From Chrysogorgia sp. JL179-B06 (taxonomy: Eukaryota; Cnidaria; Anthozoa; Scleralcyonacea; Chrysogorgiidae), in assembly GCA_035772405.1 (NCBI GenBank), contig JAYKKM010000147.1, positions 1,660,001 to 1,724,000 of the forward strand: a DNA stretch of 64,000 nt, given 5' to 3'. Position numbers and translations under genes: made by a program. This document shows, one piece after another, positions 33,540 to 44,900 of the stretch; position 1 is the first letter of the stretch; every line of letters starts with the position of its first letter. Below the pieces are notes generated by a model that was not told the DNA's origin, did no database searches, and was given only the letters and a program-made list of their open reading frames with translations.

Positions 33540-33750
33540 ACCTATGGGTTGCGTGTGAGTTGCGTGTGGGTTGCGAACTGAACTTATGATCCCCCAATAT
33601 CTGCGATCACCTGCGTACGAGTTGCGTGCGAGTTGCGTGTGAGTTGCGTGCGAGTTGCGTGCAGAACTTACGAGTTGCGTTTGAGTTGCGTTCAAAACTT
33701 ACAAGTTGCGTTGGACCTGCGTGCTAGTTGCGTGGTAGTTGCGAATATCG
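33540..33750. repeat. GTTGCGT subterminal array, left
   Basis: About a dozen GAGTTGCGTG-type units in one orientation. The complementary array at the other end (about 35710-36200) carries ACGCAAC, including ACAGG[TA]ACGCAACA-type units, mostly in inverted orientation. Confidence 0.85.
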
Positions 33751-33829
33751 GTCACGTGATAAAAATCTATAAAAGCGGAGCCGATTCAGTATTTTCTTCA
33801 GTACTGATTTGGTCATCGAAGAGTCAACA

Positions 33830-34867
33830 TGGGGAAAGCTACCAAGAAATCAGATAAAAGTGACCCCAAAAGTGATGTCAAAACTACTGAAACAGCTTCC
33901 CGTGGCCGTGGACCCCTCACACGATGAGATCAAAGATGGCGCCCACTTGCAGCGATGGTTCCGGTCCTTGCGTGACATCGATGTGAAGCTTGACAAAGAA
34001 TCAAAGAGCGGTGCTGGTGCCAGGGAGCTGACTTCACTGACCGAGAGGGAGACGTGGATCAATACCCAATTCACCTTCCTGAAGGGCATCATTCGGCACC
34101 GCCGTGAGCCCCTCGTCAGTGTCCGGACAGCTCTCCAGAACACCGGAGGAGACCTCACGGCTGCCGAGGCTGTGTGCGCCGAAGAAGCTGCAGATGGAGC
34201 CCCCCGTGATACCACCCCTAACCTGGAACTCCTGTGCACCTTCAGGGTGGCAACCAAGCGCAGCCTCGACGCCGCAGACAGCCTCCTCACCATGTCTAAG
34301 GCCCGCTTCAAGAAGACCAGGCTGGTGATTAACAAGCTGCTCACACAGTTCATGGAGGAAGATGCTGCCGAGTCTGAGGAGGAGGAGGTAGATGACATGC
34401 ACTGGAGGTCTGATCGCCCACCCGGTCACCAGGGAGCCAGCACCAACACCCACATACCAGGTCGGCCGATGTCCACACAAGCTCCCGGATCCTTTGGTGC
34501 GTGTGTGTACCCTAACTACCAGCCTCCTCCCCACCAGTAGCAATCCAACCCTCCACAAGGCAGTGTCTGGGACACCATGAGCACTGACTACATGAGCAGC
34601 TATTATGCACAGCCAGTCTTCCCACAGCAACAGCTACAGCAGCAGCAGCAACAGCAGCAGCTACATCATCAACAGCAGCAGCAACAGCAGCAGCAACAGA
34701 AGCAGCTACAGCGCAAGCAGCAGAAGACAGACACCAGCCTGTGCAACCTCTCCAACATGTCCTCACTCCTCGGAGGGTCTCAAGCTCCGAGTCCAGCTTC
34801 TAAGGATCAGGAGGATGGTGATATGCTGGACACTCCAGTAACAAAGGCACCAGTTACACAGAACTAG
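33830..34867 (+). pseudogene. Harbinger accessory protein, Gln-rich C-terminus
   Basis: Second ORF of the element; such proteins usually help the transposase enter the nucleus and bind DNA. ATG 33830 (MGKATKKSDKSDPKSDVKTT) follows a TATAAAAG box at ~33770. A frameshift near 33925 leads to HLQRWFRSLRDIDVKLDKES, ERETWINTQFTFLKGIIRHR, TFRVATKRSLDAADSLL and an acidic AAESEEEEVDD patch. The frame stops at TAG 34538-34540, but the same frame reopens at once and runs through a glutamine tract (about 34625-34725) to 34867, so the TAG is probably a mutated Gln codon. AATAAA follows at ~35005. A SANT/Myb fold is expected in this position but I could not confirm it. Confidence 0.7.
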
Positions 34868-35243
34868 GACTGCTTTAGGATTCAGGACTGCTTGCTCTAG
34901 GAATACTTAGTGTTTTAGGACTGCTTTAGTTTTCTACTTGTGTGTTTTTTGGCAGTGTTGTGTTATGTTGTGTTCTGTTGTGTTATGTTGAAGTTGATGA
35001 TATAAATAAAAAGTTATAACATGTTTAAATTGTGTGTGTGTGTTTGACATTTACCTTCATATCATTCTCATTTAAAAAAATTCACATTTACTTATATAAA
35101 TTACATATCATTATCAGGTCTAAGTCAAGCCCATAAAGACAAAAACACAGATTAACAATTGTGACAGATTTATTATGGAACAACAATACAGTATATACAT
35201 CAATCTCACTACAACAACAATCACTACAACAACACAGGCTCCT

Positions 35244-35741
35244 CTAGATCATGCTGTTTTGCCACGGAACAGCACCTGCCTCTGAGTTGACCCAGTGCTT
35301 GAGGAGGTTCCTCTTCTTCTTTCCTTTCTTGGTTGCAGTGTTTGGCGCAACAACTACCTGAGTGTCCATCATATCCCTTCCATTTGTCCAGGCTCCAGCG
35401 ATGATGACACCGTTGTTCTCCACACGGTCGAGTTGCTGATTCTGTAGACCAGGGTAGCGTATCCTCATGATATTGTGCAGGCAAATGCAGGTTTTGGTTA
35501 CGAGCTTGACATTTTCTGGAAGATGTTGCATGGTGCCAAGAATAACCTGGAATCGGTTGGCTAGGATGCCAAATGCATTTTCCACAACCCTCCTGGCACG
35601 GGAAAGCCGGTAATTGAAGATCCTGTGGCTATCATCCAGACCACGGAGTCCGTAGGGCTTCATCATGGTCTCCCTGAGGGCGAATGCATCGTCTCCGATG
35701 TTGTTGTTGCGTACTTCATGTAGTACGCAACTAACACGCAA
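35244..35741 (-). pseudogene. Harbinger DDE transposase, C-terminal part
   Basis: The frame shows IGDDAFALRETMMKPYG, then RIFNYRLSRARRVVENAFGI (motif with the third acidic residue region), RFQVILGTMQHLPENVK and CICLHNIMR, diagnostic of the DDE_Tnp_4 (PIF/ISL2EU) family. The N-terminal half, including the first two catalytic acids, is missing. The subterminal GCGTACTTCATG array begins abruptly where coding should continue. A poly(A) signal on the minus strand (35168) faces that of the accessory gene. Confidence 0.88.
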
Positions 35742-36239
35742 CTCACAAGCAACTAATAGGTTGGATACTTAGGGCATAGGTTGGGGATATGCTGGGAATA
35801 AGCACAATAGGTTGGGGGTACCGCTACACACGCAACAGGATCGCAACAGGCACGCCACAAGATCGCCACATGATCGCAACAGGTACGCAACACATTCGCA
35901 ACATGTACGCTACCAAAACCTGGCCAGATACCTCAAATTTGGACCTGCGATCACCTGCGTTCGTAACTTATGAGTTGCGTACCTGTTGCGATCGTGTTGC
36001 GTGCGTAGCGTACCTGTTGCGTCCCTGTTGCGTATAAATTGATCGCAGGCATTCGCAGAGAATTATTGAACATGTTCAAAATTTCTGAACTTACTCTGCG
36101 ATCACCTGCGTGCTTGTTGCGTACTTCAAACCTATAAAACCTATTAGTTGCGTGTGAGTTGTGTTCGGAACTGATGACCGCTATTTTTTATTCGCAACCA
36201 TACGCAACTGGTGATCGCTATGGTGTGATGGCACCTTAA

Positions 36240-36400
36240 GTAAAACAAATTATATAATTTTTCGGCCTAGAGAAAAAAAATAATTTAAATCTATCTGTCC
36301 AATACGACAGTCAAATAATCAATACATAGACGAAAATTTATACTGGAAAGTACACATTAAATTATATTTGTAAAAAAATAGCTAAATCTGTTGGAATAAT
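36240..36400. other. Non-coding
   Basis: AT-rich; nothing recognised. Confidence 0.3.
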
Positions 36401-37200
36401 TTATCGATCCCGTTACCTCTTGTTTCGCAACAAAATTATCCTTATACTACACTCTTTATATATATCCTTATCTCACTAATACTGCAATATAATATGGTCT
36501 TCCACTTATGTAACGAATTTAAATATAATTTTACTTTTACAAAAACGAGTTGTAACCGTGCCCATTCTGATCCACTTTTTAAACAACTCAAAATATTAGA
36601 TATATAAAAGTTAAATTCATTTCATATTGCCAAATTCATGTTTTTATATCATCATCACATGTTGCCTGCATGTTTTGAATACTTATTTTTAACAAATAAT
36701 CATATCCATGGTTATAACACTATAGATCTGCTGCTAATTATAGATCTCATGTTTGTCGAACTAATATAAAGCAGTTCACTATTCTATATTTAGGTTCCAA
36801 TATTTGGAATTCTTTACCATTTTATTTTACTGTTATAAACACTATTTCTTCTTTTAAGAAACAACTATAACGTGATTACTTGCTTAACAATAATATAACA
36901 TTGTTAAACAGCTAGCTCTGATGTTATGACCATGTTTAATTTAATTATAATTATATTGAAAAATAATAATTGCTACAAATTGTATTATAATCCTGTAAAA
37001 TTTTCCTTTGAACATGTCCGCAAACAAACAATATAACATAATAATTTAAACATGATAATTTATTCCTTACTTGGACTTTCATTTTATAAACAAGATGGCC
37101 TCTTCACACAAGCTTTAGCTTCTTAAGGTCTCCTTGCCAATTTGTATTTTCTTTACTATACTTTTCAACAAATTTTGGCAAATAAACCATTCATTCATTC
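36400..37200 (+). pseudogene. LINE C-terminal fragment with (CATT)n tail
   Basis: The plus-strand frame near 36770-36890 reads QFTILYLGSNIWNSLPF and INTISSFKKQL, the usual end of the LINE RT ORF. The tail TTTGGCAAATAAACCATTC runs into (ATTC)n at 37188-37200. Upstream sequence is too decayed to place. Confidence 0.6.
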
Positions 37201-37617
37201 ATACTCTCAAGTATTACATTTGACTGGTTTGGACTGTCTTTCTGATCGAAGATCTCATTGATGTGATAATTTTTTTAGAAGATGATGTCCAATCCCGGCG
37301 AAATTTATAATCAATTTTTAAATACTAATTTAACTTCTATTAATTTAAAGTATGTAATTAGACCTATAAAGTCATTCAAATTCTTAAATATCATGTTATG
37401 GTGATCTTTGCCAAACCTTACAAAAAGTTTTTTACTCCAAACAAAGGATTTCAATAAACGTTCTACCTATTTCAAAAACTCAAAAATCGGAGATAAAAAT
37501 CAGCATTGATTGTTTCATTGATTGATTCATATTGATTGTTTATTGACAATCTCTTAAAAAGCGTTCTTTCCTGTTAAACGTTGTATAGAGTTGAACGCTA
37601 CACTATACAATATCCAT

Positions 37618-38863
37618 GTGGCGTAACTATAGGGGGGCAAGGGGGGCGGTCGCTCACACAACGTCTAGATGGCCATTTGTCGGAAAATTCTGATTCCCTG
37701 TCGGAAGTTTCCATGCGGACTTTCGAGATAAATCATTGAAAATAATATTAATAATAAAAATAATAATATAAATTTTAGCGACATTGCGTATGATAATCTT
37801 GGCAAAACATCGCGATAGGCCGATACCGGAACTTATTCTGTCAGAATTGGAATACTTCCGCTCGGCGTGTCGCCAATTTCCAAGCTTAAAACTTTGTGCC
37901 ACTTTTATTCAGAAGATCTTTCCAGTGATGATGACGTGATAAAAGAGTACCAGAACATGCACGCCCTTCTCAACGCCTGGGAATTTGAAGATAACGAAGC
38001 TGTTCCAAGGAATATCGAAGATCGTCTGATTTTTTTGGGAAAACAAAAGCTCACAGCTCAATTCGAAAACATTACCACATTACTCAGAGTTGCTCTAACT
38101 TTGCCTGTTTCTCAGCTCACGATGAGAGGGAATTCAGTTGCCTTAAGTGAGTCAAAACTTATTTACGGGGAAATGACAGAAGACTGTCTTTCTAATCTCG
38201 AATGCATCGCTATAAATCGCGAGCATGTCTCATCCATTGCTGTAAGGGATCTCCAAAAGCCATTTTAAAATCCAAAAACAAGGAAAATCTTTAATCTATA
38301 AAGTAATCTCAACTGTATGTTGAACTTTTCACATTGTAGTAATTGTACATATTTTTGGCTTATCAACCAGATCAGAATAGTACCAATATTGACTTCTAAC
38401 CGTTTATAGTTTTTTGATTGCAAAATATAGTGCGGACTGCATAATTTAAGACCAATTAAGATGAATTTATGTATATAATACCATGGTTGTCTCAATTTCT
38501 TTTGTCTTTTCAGGTTGAATTAATAACTAAATTACCTCATTTGGATTAATTTATACAATCTAGAGGTCGTATTAGAACTAATACAACCTTGAATGACGTC
38601 ATGAGAGGTAGTATTAGCTGCCTTCTTCTCACCTGGTAGTTACTTAATGACCCTCATCGAGCGGGCGGTTTAACAGCTAATACACCTCACTACCATGATA
38701 TTACTTATAATAACACATGAGTAGAAATGATTTAATGTTAAATAAATTAGTGAATAAATATGGCATTTTCCTACGGACCACACCCACATGACGTCATGAC
38801 CACGCCCACTTGTCGGGAAATTTTAATGCTTGCCCCCCCGCTAAAAATTCCTAGTTACGCCAC
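37618..38863 (+). mobile_element. hAT-like element inside the duplicate
   Basis: Ends are GTGGCGTAACTA (37618) and TAGTTACGCCAC (38863), with G/C-homopolymer subterminal tracts. Copy A at 31465 lacks it, so its insertion post-dates the duplication or is confined to this copy. An internal plus ORF encodes a transposase C-terminus. An 8-bp target duplication is not obvious. Confidence 0.8.
37867..38268 (+). pseudogene. hAT transposase C-terminal dimerisation region
   Basis: A 133-codon frame with LLRVALTLPVSQ, LSESKLIYGEMTEDCLSNLE and CIAINREHVSSIAV, matching the end of ZMYM/TTF-type hAT transposases (usual pattern LPVS-x-ER-F-S-L-K-x-Y-L-R-x-M-x-x-x-RLS-LA). The Ser-Phe-Ser core is altered and the catalytic domain is missing, so this is a deletion derivative. 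Confidence 0.65.
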
Positions 38864-38904
38864 TTACAGACGACAAACAACTACAGCATATATAGCTGTA
38901 CAAG

Positions 38905-39394
38905 ATATAGTAAATATTAAAATGGTGATGTAAACCAGACATTTGCACACATTTCTCTGGTACATTGAAGGGATTGTAATAATGTAATGTCATAAGCATC
39001 GTCTGCGCTTAGGCTCTCCTCGGTATCGTACAAAATGTATCCGTGCTTTGGGCAGCATTTCCTGTAGGTATTAATCAACGACGTTATCGGATCGGAGAAA
39101 ATTCGCCAGACTGAGCTATTTTCTCTGAAAATCCTTCGGCGCGGGCCACTGCCGACATGAGAAATGTTTGGCAAACCGGTTCCACATGGCCCAAACGCGT
39201 TGCACCACGTATGTCACTAGGGTGCAAAAGGCAGCGAAGAACAGCGGGCCGCCCGGGAGGAAGACGATAAAGCTGTCAAACTGAGGCCAATCACTGTGCC
39301 AAGGATGACCAACATGCAGGTCAACAAAAACAGGAAAACTCCAATTGTAAACGCTAGGAAGATTGCAACTGGCACGAAAATCCAAGCGAATAGC
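38905..39394 (-). pseudogene. Promethin-like pseudogene
   Basis: Minus-strand fragments match the gene at 31.6 kb: VFLPGGPLFFAAFCTLVTYV, then after frameshifts VWRIFSDPITSLINTYRKCC and PKHGYILYDTEESLSADDAY. The 5' part is missing and at least two frameshifts are present. Its tail extends past the point where the first copy has TGA. Confidence 0.75.
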
Positions 39395-41500
39395 GTTGCA
39401 CTACGTATGCCACTAACAAATGTTATTTCCTTTTAATACTTTTCAATCAATTTTACGCGAATTCATAGTTTACGAAATTTTACTACGAAGCGGGAAAACT
39501 GATGTTTGTAAATATTAAATGTGGTATTTTTTTTAAATACCCCTAGTAAAAAATTTAAGTTTAATACTGATGTCATTAGCCAATCAGGAATGAGTAAAAT
39601 TGATTGAAATGGTATTATTATGGAAATATAATTGATGGTAAAATTTATGAAAACAATTTATGGAAATATAATTCGGATTGAAGAACACTGCATGAGACTC
39701 GAAGAGAGAAATTACCAAATAGATATAGCATCATGATACCCTATGTATTTCATACATTTCGACAAATCCCGATCCAAGACATTTCGTAGTACTTGTCTTT
39801 TAATATGAACAGTTCAAGGCATGGTGGGCCGCAATTGATAAGAGCGACTGGACAATTGAAGACCGATAAAGAGCAAGAAGTTGCAGCTTTGTTAATTGCT
39901 ATATCATTATATTTAAAATTACATTAAAATTACAAATTAACAAAATGGCTTGCAGTAGATTTGCCTCTGTTGACGAAGACAACAGTGACGACAACGATGA
40001 AGACAACAGTGACGACATGTGTATAATAAAATAATTATTGGATTCGGCTTATGCATGCATGCATGATATCAAGCATTATCCAGAGTCCCTAGACCGCTTT
40101 ACCTCGATCTCAAGGAAAGGGGAGCCGGGGGGGGCAAGGGGGATATTAATTTTCTTAAATTGGGTTGTAAAATAAAATTGAAATGGTATGAAATCCAACA
40201 TCTTTTTCGATCTGCACCCCCAATCTTCGCCACTTGAAATTGCCACACACCTCCCCCCCCCACACCACCACCACAGAAACACACACACTTAAAAAGTGCT
40301 CCGCGGCCACTGGATCTGGATAATTCTTGATATCATGCTCAGCCTCATCCGATAATTGTTTATTATAGGCGAAAAATCTCAATTATGAATAACACCTCGC
40401 TCGCCTGTCAGGGCAGGGGGTGGGCGGCAGTTCCCGCACAGGATATCTGAGAGCCTGTTTAATTTGTTGGAAAAATTTGATGGTTAAAAACAACGAAGAA
40501 GTGTTGATCAAGAGCGACTTATACTGTTATATTTTACAAATAACTTTTTACATATTGGGTTTTGCAAAAAAAGTGAAGAACGTTTATTTCAGAATAGTCA
40601 TTGAGAATGTGCTATGACGATGAATTAATTGACGATGTAAATGAGTACGTCAACATATGACCATACATTATATGTTATTTTTCTACTGTGCTACTGAATT
40701 TTATGGCAATTTGATTATTTTCAGATATTAAAGCCGTAGAGGTGCACACAATTTTTTTACGATGTTTCGGTGAATTTTTTAATTATGCTAAGCGTTTTTG
40801 TATCAACTAACTGCAATTTGCAGTTGACACCAAAATCTTGATTGAATCCAAATCACGTGATCAATCGATGAAGCTAAACCGGTTATTGCCGTGGCATGTC
40901 GAAATCCAAGTAAAAAACATGGCGTCTGAGGGAAATTATAAGGAGTGATGAAATAAAATTACTTGGATCTTGGTCAGTTGACACCGCCTACAAATTACGA
41001 GAGCGGGAGCGCGAGGAATCTGCACGCAGGCTAGAAAAGGGTTGCTGGCGCTCTATTGCTAGCTTGCACACTCCCAATTTTTCTTCCTTCCTTCCGATCA
41101 TTGCTCGGCTCGATCGAGCTGCAAAAGAAGCCTGCGGAGGAGGCAGTGTACGCCAAGCATGCCTATTTTTCAATTCTGTTAGAAAAGTTGTGTATTTCAC
41201 AGTTCAAGTTCATTTCACAATATACTTCATCATTATTTTTAATTTAATTAGCCTACTGCACAATTCTTATTTAAAAAATTATTGGGGATCAGAAGCCCAA
41301 AATAGTACATATTGGAAGATCATTCATTTTTATCACCGAGCTCCAACGGGGAATCCCGATCGAAGGTGCGATCGAGTTCAAATCCCTATCAAGTCAACAA
41401 TTTTCCGTCAACTCAGTAGTGTAGGTTAATCATGTCGATTAATTTTTATAGATAAATAAAAAATAAATTAATAAACCAAACAATAAAAAACGTTTAAGAC
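39395..41500. other. Non-coding stretch
   Basis: No gene is supported. A short acidic ORF lies at 39944-40033 (DEDNSDDNDEDNSDD repeat). C-rich and G-rich homopolymer tracts lie at 40125-40145 and 40246-40260. A block of inverted bias at 40800-40990 (CAGTTGACACC) is repeated at 40976. None was assigned to a family. Confidence 0.4.
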
Positions 41501-41504
41501 AACG

Positions 41505-41625
41505 CACGTTTATGGCCCGCGACCACTTGTCGGAAATTTTGGAAGTATGCTACCCTGGCACCCAGGGTAGAAGTATGCAAGCCTCTCTCCAAAAATTTCT
41601 AGTTGCTCGGTTTGACGCCCGGGCT
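41505..41625. mobile_element. hAT-like end fragment
   Basis: CACTTGTCGGAAATTTTGG, then CCAAAAATTTCTAGTTGC, parallels the right end of the element at 37618-38863 (CACTTGTCGGGAAATTTTAA, then CTAAAAATTCCTAGTTAC). Confidence 0.5.
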
Positions 41626-41736
41626 CAGCTAATGGCAATGCTTTCAGAAAGACAATTTATTTTTGAAAATACAATTTATTTTTAAAGTAATGTGGGAGAC
41701 ATTAACACATCTATATAGGAAACAAACAAGTCTGGC

Positions 41737-41847
41737 TGCTATTAATAGCTCATGAAAAAGCGGACAAATAAACCAAATTTGACTCACAAATGTTGCAAAT
41801 GAGCTATTTCTTTTGTTATGGCCGCAAGAATTATGGGTAAAAGCGGA
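41737..41847 (+). repeat. Conserved block upstream of SC5D, inverted copy at 50488
   Basis: TGCTATTAATAGCTCA, CAAATTTGACTCACAAATG, GCAAATGAGCTATTTCTTTT and ATTATGGGTAAA occur in this order here, and in reverse complement at 50488-50597. It lies ~130 bases before the SC5D start codon, so it may be part of the promoter or a short dispersed repeat. Confidence 0.8.
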
Positions 41848-41978
41848 TAAAATCGTCTTCTGGACGATCTTTTTTAGTATCTGCGAGAGATGCCTACTGC
41901 CCTATTACCAAGAAGAAGCTGTTAGCTGTTTCATCTATTTCGTCACTACAGAGTAACCATTTAAAGCTAATGTTGTAA

Positions 41979-42839
41979 ATGGATCTGATATTAAAGGAGG
42001 CGGATTATTATTTCTTAAGCTCTTATTGCTATCCCGACAGCTGGGCTGAAGATGACTGGAAAAGACAGCTATTAAGTTTGCTTCTGCTGGTAAACGTAGG
42101 TGGATGGATTTTGTATTTTGCTACAGCATCGTTAAACTATTTTTTGATTTTCGATCACCGACTTATGAAACATCCCTTGATTCTGAAAAATCAAATACGA
42201 AAAGAGATTACAGTTGCAACTTGTTCCATTCCGTTTATGAGCTTACCAACTGTGGCTATCTTTTTGGTAGAAGTTCGAGGTTACAGCAAACTTTACTGGG
42301 AGGGAAACCATGAGTATTCAATGACCGAACAAACTTGGGCGAGTTTTATTGCAGAGATTGTATGCAGCGTTGTTTGTTTTCTTCTCTTCACTGACTGTCT
42401 TATTTATTGGATACACCGAGGTCTTCATCATAAATTCATGTACAAATATATACATAAAACACATCACCTCTGGAAGGTACCAACACCATACGCAAGCCAT
42501 GCATTCCACCCTGTTGATGGCTTCTTTCAGAGTTGTCCGTATCACATATACCCTTTCCTGTTTTCTCTCCATAAAATGGTTTACCTTGGTCTGTTTTTAG
42601 CTGTTAATATTTGGACAGTTTCGATTCACGATGGTGATTACCGTGTTCCAAAAATTCTGAAACCAATCGTTAATGGTTCTGCTCATCACACTGATCACCA
42701 CACATTCTACAATTATAACTATGGTCAATTTTTCACACTTTGGGATAGAATTGGTGGATCCTTTAAAAGACCTTCTGCATTTGATGGCAATGCACCTATT
42801 GATTTTATCTGTAAAGAAACACTGTTGAAAAAGGAGTAA
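41979..42839 (+). CDS. SC5D: Lathosterol oxidase (sterol C5-desaturase)
   Basis: An ER membrane di-iron enzyme that introduces the C5-C6 double bond into lathosterol to give 7-dehydrocholesterol, near the end of sterol synthesis. The 286-residue frame is complete and unbroken, close to the ~300-residue animal enzyme. The start MDLILKEADYYFLSSYCYP parallels the vertebrate N-terminus. Membrane segments lie at about 32-55, 78-98 and 120-140. All three histidine boxes are present: HRGLHH (about 144-149), HKTHH (157-161) and HHTDHH (240-245), plus the family motif SIHDGDYRVP. The C-terminus is shorter than in vertebrates. No introns lie within the ORF; CACTACAG at ~41950 could be a 5' UTR splice acceptor. 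A poly(A) signal AATAAA is at 42955-42962. This looks like a functional host gene. Confidence 0.95.
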   Translation: MDLILKEADYYFLSSYCYPDSWAEDDWKRQLLSLLLLVNVGGWILYFATASLNYFLIFDHRLMKHPLILKNQIRKEITVATCSIPFMSLPTVAIFLVEVRGYSKLYWEGNHEYSMTEQTWASFIAEIVCSVVCFLLFTDCLIYWIHRGLHHKFMYKYIHKTHHLWKVPTPYASHAFHPVDGFFQSCPYHIYPFLFSLHKMVYLGLFLAVNIWTVSIHDGDYRVPKILKPIVNGSAHHTDHHTFYNYNYGQFFTLWDRIGGSFKRPSAFDGNAPIDFICKETLLKKE

Positions 42840-43247
42840 ACTTAATGCATATCCAGGCCTTATGTGGGTGTTATGGAATCAAATTATTGGAATCAGGTGT
42901 AGATTTAAGCATGATTGATTGATTGTATATATCATAGGGTCCTTGTATTAGGCCAAATAAAAATAAATACGTTCTGCTTTCCCAACCAACCATATTGTTT
43001 CCACCCAACCCTAAACTTTTTGACGCTGAGACATGCGCATAGACATTTCACTGAATAAAAAAACAAGAAATCACAACAAAGTTAAGGGTGGAAAGATGAA
43101 GTGTTGACCAATACTTTGCTGTTTTCTATCTGGCAAAGTTCAACCTTAAGAAGTTTGTTTTTGATTTTAAAATAGCATGTTCAGCCTATGGCTAACATAA
43201 ATAGCTCCTCATGCCAGATGCCAACTTTGCAATTGTCACCATTCTAC
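42840..43247. other. SC5D 3' UTR and spacer
   Basis: 3' UTR to about 42975 (CCAAATAAAAATAAATAC). No further feature recognised. Confidence 0.5.
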
Positions 43248-43251
43248 TTAA

Positions 43252-43580
43252 AGGTGCCGTCAAGTCCGTTCTGCGCTTGTCCACGTTTCTGTTTACATCG
43301 TTTGTTTACATTGAATTATATAAACATTTAACATGAAGTATTGCAGATTTGTTTTCCACGCTTGAGCTTTTCCACCTACAAAGCGTTCTATAAGAAGCTG
43401 TTCTGTTCCTAAATGTGGATAATATATCAAACTACCACTCGCGCCTTTGCCACCTTTGAGGATAATACTCGCTTTCGAACTGTTGCAAATCTATTCCGTT
43501 AAAGTTTTTAACTTTGTTGACATATGGAGTCCCCCACATTTGAAATATCACACATGCATAGAATGGACTTGACAGCACCT
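43252..43580. mobile_element. TTAA-flanked MITE (piggyBac-like target)
   Basis: 329 bp with TIRs AGGTGC[CT]GTCAAGTCC[GA]TTCT, flanked on both sides by TTAA (43248-43251 and 43581-43584). TTAA is the piggyBac target duplication. No ORF. Confidence 0.8.
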
Positions 43581-43584
43581 TTAA

Positions 43585-44016
43585 TTACTATAGCTTTTAA
43601 GTATTTGATTGTAGCTCATTTGCAACAAATTGTCCAATTGGAAAAAATTGTCCAACATTTTTCTTAAAAAATATTAATGCTGACCTTACCTATATAAGCA
43701 GATTGCAGAACCACCTTATTTTTTATTTGGCCTTATTACCATATATATAATTAATGTATTTGTATAAAAATCAATACAAGGGCAAGTTGAACTTAGACAT
43801 TAAATATAGGTTAACTACTGAAACCGAGGTAGCTAAGATGGTTATTCACCGAGGTGTGTAATGCCGAGGAGGTTCAAGTCAAACAAAACATCAATAATAC
43901 TGAATGTGGGAGATTATATGGTGATGTGATTCAGTATTAGTTTTTAAAAAAAATAGTTTTCAACAAAATTAGTTTTGTTTGACTTAATTAATTAGTTTTG
44001 CAATTCAGTATTTTCT

Positions 44017-44047
<31 letters not shown>

Positions 44048-44900
44048 GCCCAGCTCAAAATTCGAATGTGGAGAGCCATCTTATAACAAACATAACAAGA
44101 AACAAATTTTAAAGAAATTTTACTGACGTTTCGTTGCCAACGCGCAACATTTTCAAAGTGAATAGATACAAGATGTGATAACTATTATTTTAAATATATT
44201 TACATTGTTAATAATAAGCCAATCAAAACAAAGAAAGCGGAAGGAACTGACATTTCCATTGAGGCAGGGTTTAAATTTTATTTTTATATAATTATATTTT
44301 GTAGTTCTCATTGTAGTTATTTAATTGTGTGGCTCTGGAATCCAGAAAGTCCCAAAATCTACAGTAGTGTACATATATATTTATACTAGAATGTCAGCTT
44401 TCCCGTATGGCCTCTCCTCCAAGAGCCTGCATTACAGGCTGAAATTAATGTGCAGGCTATTTGGACTGATCAAAGTTGAATTTCTCCATACCAGAGTGAT
44501 TTTGGAGATAGACGTTGCCTCGGCAACAACGCGTGGCGTCATCATCACCCTCGCTCGTCATCGCCATTAGCCGTTTTGTTCGCATATTTTCGAACGAATT
44601 TTGAAAACGTTCAATGGCGGGTATCTTCAAACCTTCGTTACATTTGATAGTGTTTTGAAGCGATCTCTAGTTACGATCATCGGACGATTTACTTCTGGAT
44701 ATAATCTGGTTTATGAACTTAACAGAATACTTCGCTGAGTGAAAGTATTGCTATTTCGTAACTTGCCGTTTGAAAGACTAAAGGCGCGATTTTTGTTTTG
44801 ACGAATGAGGAGAGCTATAATATATTTTCTACAGTGCAGTGTTTACTTGGATAACTACAACATAGTCTACTTGGATCAGCATAATATTTATCTCGTTATG
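43585..44900. other. Non-coding with pLTR-like scrap
   Basis: A (TA)n tract lies at 44017-44042. 44080-44165 has TTTACTGACGTTTCGTTGCC followed by CAACATTTTCAAAGTG, a Penelope pLTR-type boundary, recurring inverted at about 49680-49800. No gene is supported. Confidence 0.45.

Larger units (their letters stand above)
33433..36236. mobile_element. PIF/Harbinger DNA transposon, internally deleted
   Basis: TIRs GGTGCC-[CA]TCACACCATAGCG are at 33433 and 36236 (inverted). Both subterminal regions are arrays of GTTGCGT (left, about 33540-33745) or ACGCAAC (right, about 35710-36200), likely transposase-binding sites. Two convergent genes, an accessory protein and a DDE transposase, are the standard PIF/Harbinger plan. 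Clearly more GC-rich than its surroundings. Confidence 0.88.
37211..39394. repeat. Partial duplicate of 31035-32094
   Basis: It copies the Penelope 3' end and the 3' two-thirds of the promethin-like gene (minus strand). Same order; the copy lacks 31528-31640 and is interrupted by the hAT-like element at 37618-38863. Homology begins at GTATTACATTTG and ends at GCGAATAGC. Confidence 0.9.

Noticed and set aside
34512..34766. Ala-Val-rich minus-strand ORF and other frames over 33850-34630
   Set aside because: Shadows of the plus-strand Harbinger accessory gene in a GC-rich segment.
39944..40033. Short acidic ORF with DEDNSDD repeat
   Set aside because: Only 29 codons, repeat-driven, no splice site that would extend it convincingly.
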